Source: Cyanophora paradoxa (Eukaryota; Glaucocystophyceae; Cyanophorales; Cyanophoraceae). Taken from it: DNA of 64,000 nt. Shown here one piece after another: positions 23,204-34,330 of this stretch. The position numbers and the translations under genes are program-made. The stretch lies in contig QPMI01000208.1 in NCBI GenBank assembly GCA_004431415.1, forward strand, positions 62,001 to 126,000. Direction: 5' to 3'. Every line of letters starts with the position of its first letter. Position 1 is the stretch's first letter. The notes under the pieces were generated by a model. It saw only the letters and a program-made list of their open reading frames with translations, made no database searches and was not told the DNA's origin.

Positions 23204-26200
23204 CTACGCGGGGGCGTGCTGCGCGCTGGCCCCCGGAATGGAGGCCGCGGCGACTGCCGGCCCGTCTGCCGGCGCCTTGATCACCTGCGGCGCAGCCGCC
23301 GCCGCGGAGGCGGCGGCCCCTGCGGCCGGCGCCGCCGCCTCGGCGGTCCGGCGGGCGCTAGCGGAGACCGGGGCGGAGGCAGGCGCCGCCGGCGGGTTGC
23401 TCCGCGGCGCGCGGGGCGCAGAGGCGGCGGGGCCCGTGGCCGGCGGCGGCGCGGCGCGGGCTGCGGCAGCAGCCTGGGCCGAGGCCGATGCGGCTGCGGC
23501 GGGGACGGAGGGCGGTGCGGGAGGGGGACGGGCCGGGCGGGGAGGCGGGGACGATGGCCGGGGGCGGGTTGAAGAGGGGGTTGGAGGCGGTGACGGCGTT
23601 GGAGGGGCGAGGAGCGGCAGCACACGGCTGCTCGTTGGCGAGCCCATTGGCGCCGCCACCCGCGCCCCGGGCCCGAGCCGGCCGCGGGGCGGGGCTGCCG
23701 CGGGGGCGCCGGCCGCGTGCGAGCCGGCGGCGGAGGCCGAGCGGGGAGGGCGGGGCGCTGGCCCGAGGCCGACCCGCTTGCGCGGTGCGTGGGCGAGAGG
23801 AGGACCGAGGCCGCGGGAGGCTCGGGCAAGGCCGCCTGCGCGGGCCCCGCCGCCGGCCCGCCGCCGGGGCGCAGCCGGAGCAGGGGCCGCAGGAACAGCG
23901 GCGGGCGCAGGGACCGGGCAGGGCGGGGGCGGGGGCGGGCGCGGGGGCGGGGCTGCGCCGGGAGCGGCAGCAGCCGAGGCAGCGGGGGCGGGGCGGGGCG
24001 GCGGCCTGGACGGGGGCGGGGCGGGGGGGAATCGGGGGCGGGGGCGGGGCGCTGGGGGCGGGGTGCTCCCCCTCGCGCCGGCCCTCCCGCTCCGAGGCCG
24101 GCTCGGAGCCGTCCCCCGGCTGCTGGTACAGGTATCTGCGCCCGCCCCGGTGAGCCCCCGCCGCGCGGAAAAGGGGCGAGAAGGAAATCAAAGGACCGGA
24201 GGAGGGCGCGCGAGGCCTGCGAGCGCCGGTCCGAGTCGGGCGGGGAGCGGCGCGGGGCCGGGGCCGGGGCGGGGGCCGGGGAGAGGAAGAAGCCGCCGCC
24301 CGGGGCGCGCAGGAGCTGCATGTCGCCGTGCAGCTGCGCGCCGCGCGCCAGGCCCACCCGCCACGCCGCGTACGGGTCCGACTCGTCCCCCGCGCGCTCC
24401 TCCTCTCCTCCCCCTCCTCCACCGCGTCCGCCGCGTACCCGTACGAGCCCAGTGCGTAGCCGTACCCCGCGGGGCGTACCAGCCGGCGAGCTGCCGGGGC
24501 CCGCCGCCGCCGTACGCGGCGATGGCGGCCGCCGCCTGCGCCCGCCGCGCCGCCCGCGCGCGCTCGCGCCGCTCGTAGAGCGCGGCAGCGGCGGAGGCGG
24601 AGGCGGCCTCAGCGGCGGCGGCGGCGGCGGCGCGGCCGTTGGCGCGGGGCCCGCCGTAGGCGTAGTAGGCGGCAGCGGCGGCGGCCTCGGCGTCGCGTTC
24701 GGCGTCGCCCTCGCTCCCCTCGCCCTCCTCCGCCTCCGCCTCGTCGTCGGCGGCGTGCGCGTGCCCGCCGGCCGCCCACAGCGCCTCCGAGTGGCACGCG
24801 CACGCGCACAGCTGGTCCCCCGCGCACTCGTACGCGCACTCGCAGTAGATCGGCATCGCCGCCCCCGCGTTCAGGTGCTGGCCCCCGCTCGCCTCCTCCT
24901 GCGCGGCCCCGGAGCCCGGCGGCGTCAGTCCGGCGGGGCGGGGCGCGCCGGGTGCTGGCTGAGAAGGGCCGGCGGACCTCGTCGGCGTCGGGGATCGCGG
25001 AGGGGAGGAGGCTCTCGTCGTAGCCGAAGCGGCTCGCGGCGGCGAGGCGGAGCGAGCGGCGCAGGGCGCGCCGGTAGGGCACGGTCAGCGCCGAGCCGGC
25101 CTCGCCCTCCCCGTACCCCTCGTCCGCGTACTCCTCGCCGCCCTCCTCGGCGCCGCTGTCGCCGGCGAGGAGCCGCTGGTGGTGCGCGGCGACGTGCGCC
25201 GCCGCGGCGGCGGCGATCCGCCGGCGCGTCAGCTCGCCCTCCTCCGCCGCCTCCGCGTCGCCCTCGCCGTAAGCCTCCTCCTCGCCCTCCTCGCCGTCCC
25301 CGCCGCCGTAGTGCAGCCGCTGCGCCGCGTAGGCCGCCGCCGCCGACACCGCGCCCCGCTGAGCCCGCCGCCGCTCCTCCTCCTCCTCGCCATCCTCTTC
25401 TCCCTCATCTTCTTCCTCTTCCCCGGCCGCTACGAGAGCCCCGGGCTGCGCGCGCGCGGGGGCGGGCGTCAGCGCCAGAACAGAGAAGAAGGAGCGAGAA
25501 AGGAGCGGGGGCGCGGCCGGCGCACCGGGAGGTGCGGGTAGAGGAGATGCGCGGCATGGAGGTGCTCGGCACGCTGCAAATAGCCGCCGCGCACGCGCTG
25601 CATCGCCAGCTCGAACTCCACCTCGGGCGCGCCTTCTCCCATCTCGTACCAGTACGCGTCCGCCGCCGCCTGCGCATGTCCCTGGTACATCTCGAGGCCG
25701 CCGCTGCCGTACAGCCAGTCACCCTGCTCCTGGAAACGGCAGTCTGCGGCGAGCGCGCCCGATTAGCTAAAGAAGGGGCGTGAAACGCGCGGGGTGAGCG
25801 TTTCCGCGCACTCGGGCACTCCATGATCCCCTTCGCGTTAAAAGCAGAGCCAACACAGTCAAGGTGGAACTTGTGTGCGCAAGCAAGAGTTGCCACGCCG
25901 CGAGTCGACGTTGAGCCTGGCACGACCGCCAGGATCTCATCCAGGCAAATGGAGCAGGTGTCATCGTGCCCCGCAGACGGTGCCGCGGACACGCTTGCCG
26001 CCGAGACGAGTCCAGCGGACAGCGGTCTGGTTCTGTGCTCTGAGGAGTTCGCGGCGGCGCCCGCAGCGCCCGCGCCGCCCGCGGCGCTCGACCCATGTCC
26101 AGCTATTCCTTGGGTCGAGGACGAAGCAGGGACCTGCAGGCTATTGCTCGCCGGCTCGTGATGCTGCCCCCTTGCTGACGGGGGCCTCGCAGAGCTCGCT

Positions 26201-26514
26201 CTCACGCTTGAGGATGCCGCGGGGGGAGGGGCTGAAGCCGACGAGGATGCCGCTGCCTGACCAGACGATGAGGAGGCCGTCGGCGGTCGGGGCGCGGCCG
26301 AAGAGGACGACGCCGACGCGGAGGAAGACGAAGACGGCAACAGCACGGGCTCAACGCGGAGCCTGGCCAAAGCTTCTCTGAGGTTGGGGGAAAGCACCGA
26401 GGCACTTAATGAAGCACTGTGGCCGGGATTGGTGGTCGCTAGGGCCTGCCTGCTGGAGAAGCTCGGCTGCCGCTGCTGCGCAGCTGGCGCTTCTCCTTCC
26501 CCAGGGGCGCTCAT
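23204..26514 (-). CDS. RING-H2 finger protein, putative E3 ubiquitin ligase
   Basis: ATG at 26514 opens a Ser/Ala-rich N-terminus (MSAPGEGEAPAAQQRQPS). A RING-H2 finger spans an intron: CSICLDEILAVVPG, LACAHKFHLDCVG, then ECP-NCRF formed by splicing out 25744-25811; the ligand order is C3-H2-C3. RING-H2 proteins bind an E2 enzyme and promote ubiquitin transfer. After the finger come a conserved-looking segment (GDWLYGSGGLEMYQGHAQAA), an acidic Glu/Ala-rich region, a Cys-rich patch (YCECAYECAGDQLCACACH, near 24,800-24,850), and a long Ala/Pro/Arg-rich tail that stops at 23204. Introns at 25446-25525 and about 24,900-24,975 fit the frame; splicing below 24,500 is uncertain because sequence complexity is very low. 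No membrane segment is visible. The substrate is unknown. Confidence 0.7.
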
Positions 26515-26739
26515 CGCGGCGCCGATGATGGCTTCAGCAAGCTCGCTGACCCCGCCTAAATTGCGTACTGGGACGGGTACCACTTCGAGAAGCTGAAGCT
26601 GCAAACTCGCAGCTGAAGCTGCAAACTCCTTCCCGCAGCTGAAGCTGCATACTCGAGAAAGAACAAGAACACGCTCGTGGTATTGCAGAGGGCAGCCCCC
26701 GCACGCGAGATGCTCAGTCGTACCTAGCCGTCTGGAAAG
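26515..26739. promoter_or_regulatory. Divergent promoter between RING gene and P4-ATPase
   Basis: The 225 bases between the RING gene ATG (26514, minus) and flippase ATG (26740, plus) contain three near-identical 18-bp direct repeats (26591-26655) and a short upstream ORF ATG..TAG at 26710-26727 (five codons) just before the flippase start. Co-regulation of the two genes is possible but is an inference. Confidence 0.5.
26591..26655. repeat. Three 18-bp direct repeats (AGCTGAAGCTGCAWACTC)
   Basis: Copies at 26591-26608, 26611-26628 and 26638-26655; the third differs by one base (TA for AA). They lie in the RING/P4-ATPase start-to-start interval. They could be transcription-factor sites or simply a local duplication. 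Confidence 0.8.
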
Positions 26740-29700
26740 ATGGTGGCACCAGGGGCCCCCTCGGGGGCCCCTTACAGTTTTTACATTAACAGTCCCTCCT
26801 CGAATGCATCGCTACCCTATAGGTTCCCGAAGAACAGGTTCGCCCTCCGTTCAACATCTTCTTGAGCGCCAGCGGCGCCGTTGACGCGCCCCGGCGCAGA
26901 ATCTCGACCACAAAATACACGCTGCTCAGCTTCCTCCCCAAGAACTTGCTCCTGCAGTTCAAGAAAGCGTACAAGTGAGCCGCCTCGAGCGCTCGTGCTC
27001 CGCCTGCGCCGCCTGCTTCCTTCCTTCGCTGCAGCTGACGAATTGTGTTGTGACAGTCAATATTTCCTCCTCATTGTGCTCGCCCAGTTCCTGCCTGGCG
27101 TCTCCCCCGTCGACCCCGTGGTCAACATGCTGCCGCTAATCTTCGTGCTCGCTGTCACTGCAATAAAGGATGCCCTAGAGGATTACAGGCGCTACCGCGC
27201 CGATAAGGTGAGAAGTGCTTGCGGCGCCGCGCTCCGGGGATCAAAAGGCTCAGTGTCGTGCAGGTCACGAATGAAGCCGAGTACCTGGTGCTTCCCCGCG
27301 GCCAGCACCATCCAGGCTCGAAGCCGGAACATGTAGAGTGGACTCGGGTTCAAGCCCAGCGACTGCAGGTGCACCGCATCCGCCGCTCGCCACGCCCTCC
27401 CGTCTCAGCGCGCCTGCGCAGGTGGGCGACATCATCATGATAGAAAAGGAGCAGTTTCTTCCCGCGGATGTTCTGCTGCTGTCAACGGCGGATCCCGCGG
27501 GCACATGCTACGTTGAGACTGGGAACCTGGACGGGGAGTCGAATTTGAAGCAGATGCAGGCCGTCGCGGCCACGAACGAAGTCTTCCGCACGCCGGAAGC
27601 CTTCGCGACGGCCCGCGGTCGCGTTTTGTGCGCTCTTTCTTCGTTGGATTCCTTTTGCAGAGCCCTGACGCCCTTGCGCAGCTGCGACGAGCCGAACAAC
27701 TTGTTGTACCAGTTCAGCGGGCACCTTTGCCTGGAGAACGGCCTGAAACGCTCAAACAGCCTCGCCGCAAACCTGGGGACGCCGCTGTCGTCGGCGCGCA
27801 AGGCGGGGAAGGACCTGCCAATGACCGAGCAGCAGCTGCTGCTGCGGGGCGTTCGCGTCCGCAACACGCCCTGGGCCGCCGGCGTCGTCGTCTACACAGG
27901 CGCCGACACCAAGCTATCCCGCAACTCCCGCCTCCAGTGAGCCGCACCGCCCCTTCCTCTTCCGCTGCTTTTGCCAAGGGGCGCCCCGCAGCCCGCCGAT
28001 CAAGGTCGCGCACATGGAGCGGCAGATGAACCGCTACATCGTCTGGATTTTCATCGTGCAGGTAATTATATGCGTCGTCCTTGGTGCCTACTCGGGCAAC
28101 TGGCTGGCGGAGAACCGCTCCAAGTGAGCCGCGCTGGCGCCCCCGCGTCCGCCTTTCCACCTCCTGAGGCGCCGGTGCCCGAAGGGCGTGGTACCTCGCG
28201 GGGGGCGACAGCAACTCGCCGGCCGTCTTCGGGGTCCTCCAGGTCTGCCCGTACCCCCTCCGCGCCCCGCCCCCTCTCCGCGCCTGGCGCGAGCTTCCCG
28301 CCAGTGCATCACGTACTTCGTGCTCATCTGCCGCATCGTGCCGACCGCCCTCATCGTCTCCGCTGAGCTCGGTGCGGGCCGCCGGCGCCCCGCTGGCCGG
28401 CTCGCCTGACGGGGGCGGCAGTCCGGGTGGCCTCGGTGGCGTTCATGGAGTGGGACGTGCAGCTCGCGGGGGACCGGCGGCGCCCCTCGGAGACCCGCAT
28501 GCGCGTCAAGACCTCCAACCTCCTCGACGAGCTGCCCCGGGTCCCCCCCCCGCCCTCCCCTCCTCCCGCCCCCACGCCCCCTCTGAAGGCGGCCGGCGGG
28601 GCGCAGGTCGAGCACGTCTTCGCGGACAAGACGGGGACGCTGACGGAGAACCGGATGGTCTTCACGCGGGCCTGGGTGCCCCGCCCCGGGCGCTACTTCA
28701 GCGAGGCGGGCCCCGGGGGCCCGGGGTCGCTCTGGCGGGCCCTCTCCTCGGGCGAGAAGGGCGCCGACGCGGCGGCGGAGATGCTGCTCGCCATGGGCCT
28801 CTGCAACGCCGTCGTCCCCGACCCCAGCGCCAGCGCCCCCCACGAGCGCGCCGACGACGACTCGGGCGCCGAGGAGGAGGAGGAGGAGAAGGGCGGGCGC
28901 GCCGCTGCGCCGCCAGACGCTCCGGCGGGCCCCGCGGCGCCCGTCAGCATGAACCTGGAGGAGAGCCAGGAGTCGGGCCTGTCCGAGGGCGGGCCGCCCG
29001 TCAAGCTCATTCCCGCAGAGTCGAAGGCTGCGGGGCGCCTTTCGCCCCGCGGCGCCGCCGGCCCCGAGGAGCGGCCCGCGCCCCGCAAGCCGCTCAACGA
29101 CCCTCCCCGCGAGGGCCGCGAGGGGCCCGACCCCCCGACGCGTCCCCCCTCCGCCTACTCCCTCTACGCCCCCTCCACCGTCCCCGACACCGACGCCCTC
29201 GCCTCGGCCCCCTCGGCCCCCCCCGCCCTCGCCTCGGCCCCCTCGGCCCCCCCCGCCCGCAGCCCCGTACCCCCGCTCCCCGTCGCCAGCGCCCAGCGCT
29301 CGCCCCGGAGCTCCCCCCGCGCACGCGCCTCGGCCAGCCTACCCCCCATGTCTCCCCACTCGCTCGAGCCCATCCGCTGCCCCCCGCCCCTGCCGCTTAG
29401 CCTCGCCCCCGGGGGCCCCTCCCGCGGCCCTTCCCGCCCCGGATCGCCCCTCCACGCGGCGCCGGCGGCGCGGATGTCGCTGAGCGCAGAGCCGGCGGCG
29501 GGGCCGGCGCGTGCGGCGTCGGCGCAGCCGCCAGCGGCCTACAGCGGGCTCGTATACATGGGCCAGTCCCCGACGAGGTCGCCCTCGTCAAGGTTCGCCG
29601 CCCTCGCCCGTCCCGCGCGCCGCCGCCGGCGGCCGAGCGCGCGGCCGGCGCGCAGGCGGCGCGCACGAACGGCGTGACCCTCGTCGCCCGCTCCGCCGAG

Positions 29701-32510
29701 GCGGTCCGGGTCTCCTTCTTCGTGCGCCCCGCCCCGCCCGGGCCGCTGCTACCACCGGCGGCGCGCGTGACACGGCGTGGCGCGGGGGCGCAGGGCGTGG
29801 AGAAGGAGTACCGGGTGGTGGCGACCCTCAAGTTCACCAGCGAGCGCCGCCGCATGTCCACCGTCGTCCAGGCCCGCCGCCCCTCCCCCGCCCGCCCCGC
29901 CGGCCCCCGCCCCGCCCCTGACGGGCCTTGAGCAGGAGGTCGAGCAGGAGGGGGCCGAGCCCGGCCGCGTCCTTCTCCTCACCAAGGGCGCCGACGAGGA
30001 GATCATGGGGCGCCTCGCGCACCCCGCCAGTGCGCCCCGCGCCCCGCCCCGCGCCCGCCCGCCCCGCCCCGCCGCGGCGAGCGTGCTGTGCAGCGGCGGG
30101 CGAGGCGGCGGCCGTGGCGGAGGCAGGCGAGGCGGTGGCGCGCTTCTCGACGGAGGGGCTGCGGACGCTGCTCTGGGGCGCGCGGGAGATGCCGTCGGAC
30201 GAGTTCGGGGAGTGGCTGGCGCGCTACGAGGCGGCGGAGTGCATCGCGGAGCCGGCGGTGCGGGCGGAGCGGGCGGAGGCGCTGGCGGACGAGCTGGAGC
30301 GGGGCCTGCGCCTCGTCGGCGTCTCCGCCGTGGAGGACCGCCTGCAGCGCGGCGTCCCCGCCGCCATCGCCTTCCTCCGCGCCGCCGGCGTCCGCGTCTG
30401 GCTCCTCACCGGCGACATGCAGGCCCGCCCGCCCGCCCCTCCGCCACCCGCGCCCCGCGCCGCCCCGCGCTCACGCGTGGCCGGCGCAGGAGACGGCGAT
30501 CAACATCGCGCACTCGTCTCGGCTGCTGGCGCCGGGCATGGAGCTCCTCAAACTGCACGCCACCAGCGCCGAGGAAGCCCGCCAGCAGCTCGCCGAGTTT
30601 GCCGCGAAGGCACCCTCACCCGCCCCCGCTCCCGCGCGCCGGGCCGCCCCGCCCGCCGCCGCCTCTTCGGCGGGGGCGCTGCCGTCGTGCCCGACCCGCC
30701 GGGGCCGGTGACGCCGGCGAGCTCGTGCGGGGCGCCGACGACGGCTCCCTCGGCGGCGCGGCCGGGGCGGGCCCTGGTCGTCGACGGCCGATCCCTGGCC
30801 CTCGTCCTCGAGTCGCCACCCCTCACCGTGCGGCCTGCCCCGCGCCCCGCGCCCCGCCGGCGCTCTCACGCCGGCCGGCAGTCGATGCTGCTGGACGTGG
30901 CGCACGGCTGCGAGGCGCTCGTCTGCTGCCGCGTGACGCCGCTGCAGAAGGCGCGCGTGGTGCGGGCCGTGCGGGAGGCCGACCCTGAGCGCGTGCTGCT
31001 GGCGATCGGGGACGGGGCGAACGACGTGGGGATGATCCACGAGGCGCACGTGGGAGTGGGGATCCTGGGGAACGAGGGGACGCAGGCGGCGCAGGCGTCG
31101 GACATCGCGGTGTGGCGCTTCGCGGCGCTGCGGCGGCTGCTGGCGCTCCACGGGCGCCAGAACGCCCTCCGCATGGCCGCCCTCATCCACTCCATCTTCT
31201 ACAAGGACGTCCTCTTCGCCCTGCCCCTCCTCTGGTTCTCCCCCTTCATGGCCGCCACCGGCCAGGCCCTCTACGCCGACTGGATCTTCGCCGGCTTCGA
31301 CGTCGTGCGCCCGCGCCCCGCGCCGCGTCGCCCCGCGCGCGCGCGTCGACGGGCGCGCGCGGGGCCGGCGCGCAGGTCTTCACCTCGCTGCCGCCGATCG
31401 TCCTCGGCTGCTTCGAGAAGGACCTGGACGACTCGCTGGTGCCCCTCACCGAGCACCCCGCCGCCCTCCGCACCTTCCGCGACGACTTCCCCGTCCGCCA
31501 CCCCCGCGCCCCGCCCCCTGCGCCCCGCGAGGGAGGCGACCCCCGCCCGCCTTGCGCAGAAGCGCACCTTCTCCGCCCGCACCCTCGCCCAGTGGTACTC
31601 CGCCGCCGTCCTCCACTCGATCGGTGCCCCGCGCCCCGCCCCCGCTTCCCTTCCCGCGCACGCTGACGCCCCCGGGCACAGTGATCTTCTTCGGGGTTTA
31701 CCTGGGCGTGCGGGGCGGCGGCGAGGTCGTCAGCGGCGGCTCCACGCGCTCCCTCTACGACACGGTGCGCGGGCCGGCGGCGCCGCGCCGCGCGGCGGCC
31801 CCGCGTGAAGTGCGCGGCGGGGCGGCGCAGGGCGTGCTCGTCTCGACGGCCGGCATGCTCGTCATCCTCCTCAAGCTCGCCCTGCACACCATGGTCCGCC
31901 CCGCCCGCCCGCCGCGGGGCCGCGGGGCCGGGCGGCGATGGCGGGTGGGGGGGCAGCACTGGACGTGGGTGCACGCGGCGGCCTCGGCGGTCTCCTTCCT
32001 CGCCTACGTCGTCTGGATCGCCCTCGACTCCAGCGTCGGCGCCTCCCCGGGCTTCCAGGTGGGCGGGAGCCGGCGCCCGCCCGGGGCGCCGCGCCGAGCG
32101 GGGCGCAGGGGACGCTGCGGACGAGCGCGGGGGACGCGGCGACGTACCTGCTCGTGGTGGCGACCGTCTTCGCGGCCCTGCTGCCCGACGCCGCCGCCCG
32201 CTTCGCCCGCCGCAACTTCGCCCCCGCCCCCTGGGAGCGCCTCCAGGACGCTTACGCTGCCCTCGACGCGGGGCCGGCCTCGCCGCCGGCCTCGCCCGGA
32301 GCGCCGGGGACGGGCCGCGCGAGCGTCGCCCCCTCGATGGCGCACAGCGGGTCGACAGCGAGCGTGGGGACCCTCGCGGGGCGCTCCTCGGCGGGGCCCC
32401 TGCCCCGCACCCCGAACGCCAACATCGACCCCCTCCCCGCTGCTCCTGCGCCTGCAGCCAGAGCGGCTCCTCGCGGTCCTCCCGGCGAGGCCGCCGCGTA
32501 CCCGTCCTGA
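26740..32510 (+). CDS. P4-type ATPase (phospholipid flippase)
   Basis: Moves aminophospholipids from outer to cytosolic leaflet in secretory or plasma membranes; the family usually works with a CDC50 subunit. ATG 26740 begins MVAPGAPSGAPYSF, then FPKNRISTTKYTLLSFLPKN across the first intron, as in P4 N-termini. Next: NQYFLLIVLAQFLPG (TM1), actuator segment with VETGNLDGESNLKQ (DGET-like), TM3-4 (VVLGAYSGNWLAENRS-like and RIVPTALIVSAEL), phosphorylation loop FADKTGTLTENRM (about 28,620-28,660), nucleotide domain with a long acidic/Pro/Ser-rich insertion (28,850-29,680), P-domain hinge LLAIGDGANDVGMIHEAHVG, and C-terminal helices (LLWFSPFMAATGQALYADW, FTSLPPIVLGCFEKDLDD). The end is TGA at 32508-32510. 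More than 15 short introns. TM4 has PTAL where most P4-ATPases have PISL. Its last 49 coding bases and 3' flank are duplicated at 36771. Confidence 0.92.
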
Positions 32511-32698
32511 TCGGAGCTAGCCAGGCTGGCCCGGCGGACCAGGCCGCACGTACACGCAGACGGTAGGGTTGCCGCAAATCGCCCCCAATTAATTCGGAAA
32601 ATCGGATTTTCGATCGCCCACGCACACTGTTCAGAACGCTCTGTCCAGAACGCTCTCAGAGTCAGTTATGTACTTAGCAACTGGCAAAGCAATTAATT
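32462..32698 (+). repeat. Segment A, copy 1 (flippase 3' end plus flank)
   Basis: 237 bp identical by eye to 36771-37007. It includes the last codons of the P4-ATPase, the stop and the first part of its 3' flank. It is interrupted from segment B by the DNA transposon at 32697-35960. Confidence 0.92.
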
Positions 32699-33158
32699 GG
32701 GGAAGGACCTCCTTCCCCTTCCCCCACTTGGGGGTGTTCGGGTGCCCACCCTAGGCCAAAATGAAATGTCCCGACCTCCCAAAAGCCCGGTTTTCTCGCC
32801 GGATCCTAGCAAGGCATGCCCCTAGGAGACCGGGAACATGTCTTGGGAGATCCGGGTCCCGTCGGGTCGACCAGGAATGGGCAATAACACATTTTCAAAA
32901 AATGCAATCTAGCGCCTCACCAAGTGGCGGTATATCTGCCGGACCGAGTGCGCCTGAATGCGCCTGATACGCCCGATGATTCATGTCATACATGCCGAGA
33001 CCGGAGGGGCAGAGGGTGGCCCGCTAGGCCGCCTCAAGTACCTGTTGTACCGGGCGCCGAAAAAAAGCGCTCCTGCGAGTTTGAGGAGATCGAGTCTCGA
33101 ACGCTCCGGATCCGTGGCCGTACCCTAGAAACTAGGGCCTGTGCGACGCAGTTGAGCA

Positions 33159-33497
33159 ATGCCTCCGCCGACCGGCTCGGCGGCAGTAGCCGCGACGGAG
33201 TATGAGCTCTGTCTGGAGCCCTGTCACGACCCGCGCGGCTGCCATCCGGGCTGCAGATGCGTTCGATGCGGGAAGCACTTCGCTCGTCCGGACAACGTGT
33301 ATCGGCACGTGCGAGAGTGTCGGAAGAAGGCGCCTGCGACGCCGCGTTCCGGTGCGCGCCGCTTGGCCGAGTGTGCGCCGATGGTTCTGACTGCCCCGCG
33401 CCTGCCGCCCGCAGATCCGAGCTCGGCGATTGCGATGTCTTCAAACATGTCGCTCTCTTGCTCGGTTTCTGATGGACTCCGGTTCAAGCAGATCTAG
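33159..33497 (+). CDS. Small C2HC zinc-finger protein inside the transposon
   Basis: A 112-codon ORF with a true ATG. Residues about 34-55 read CVRCGKHFARPDNVYRHVREC, which in pieces is C-x2-C, a 12-residue loop with HFARPDN, then H-x3-C, a C2HC finger. It is preceded by a Cys/His-rich stretch (CLEPCHDPRGCHPGC). The rest is unremarkable. It could be a DNA-binding accessory or a fragment of a transposase N-terminus; no DDE residues are seen. Whether it is expressed or spliced to the repeats downstream is unknown. Confidence 0.45.
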   Translation: MPPPTGSAAVAATEYELCLEPCHDPRGCHPGCRCVRCGKHFARPDNVYRHVRECRKKAPATPRSGARRLAECAPMVLTAPRLPPADPSSAIAMSSNMSLSCSVSDGLRFKQI

Positions 33498-33734
33498 ACT
33501 CCTGCTCGGCGTTGTCTAGCCCTTCAAGCGCCTCGAGCACGCACGCGCGCGCACGCACGCGTGTCTTGACTCGCGCGCGCGCGGCCAGCGACCCGCGCCG
33601 TAGCAGATGGAGGCGGCGTCGCAGTATTCGCAGCTGCTCCTAGCACGCCGCGCCTCCAGGGCCCGCGCCGCGCGCCGCTCTCCAGAGCGCGCTGACGCCT
33701 CGGCTCTGCCGATCCACCCGCTTCGATCGAATTC

Positions 33735-34330
33735 CCCGTCAGGTTCGTCGACTCCAGGTTCGCCCCGCCGCTGCTGCGCATGCTACGCATCTCACCCGGC
33801 TGCTGGCGCTGGGCCCCGCCCCCGCGCCGCCGCTGTACAGCATGTCTGGCGCGAGCTGATGGCTCGGCCTTGCGCAGGCTATGTGCAGGGCCCGGCGCCA
33901 CCTGCCGCCCCTCCCGCTTCCTCGCCCGCCCCCCCGCAGGCTACTTCAGCTTCGAATTCCCGCCCGCCGGATGCTTCAGCTTCGTCGACTCCAGGTTCGC
34001 CCCGCCGCTGCTGCTGCGCACCTGGCCCGGCCGCCCCGCCGGGTCCCGTCCCTCACGGCCTCTGTCCGGGGCGAGCTGACGCCTCGGCTCTGCGTATGTG
34101 CAGGCTATGCGCAGGGCCCGGCGCCACCTACCTCTCCCCTGCTTTCCCGCCCGCCGCCCGCCGAATGCTTCAGCTACGTCGACTCCAGGTTTGCCCCGCC
34201 GCTGCTGCTGCGCACCTGGCCCGGCCGTCCCGCCGGGTCCCGCCCCCTCACGGCCTCTGTCCGGGCGAGCTGACGCCTCGGCTCTGCGTATGTGCAGGCT
34301 ATGCGCAGGGCCCGGCGCCACCTACCTCTC
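33735..34330 (+). repeat. About three imperfect tandem units of 194-237 bp
   Basis: The string GTCGACTCCAGGTT recurs near 33,747, 33,984 and 34,178, and GAGCTGA..GGCTCTGC-type strings near 33,850, 34,073 and 34,267. Each unit contains a sequence that looks like an intron (CAG|GTTCGCCCC ... CTGACGCC ... GTGCAG) and a short exon-like piece beginning GCTATG, so the array resembles a tandemly copied exon-intron unit. Confidence 0.65.

Noticed and set aside
23488-25783. Large plus-strand frames opposite the RING gene
   Set aside because: Arg/Gly/Ala-rich shadows of the Ala/Glu/Pro-rich minus-strand gene; the RING finger and its intron fix the strand.
32697-32702. piggyBac-type TTAA insertion for the 3.26-kb transposon
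   Set aside because: TTAA occurs at the left flank only; the right flank is AATAATT, so a 3-bp TAA duplication fits better.
33085-33170. Second tRNA-like sequence on the minus strand near GCTCAACTG and GTTCGAGAC
   Set aside because: Box A and box B are only approximate and the T-stem does not form; it also overlaps the zinc-finger ORF start.
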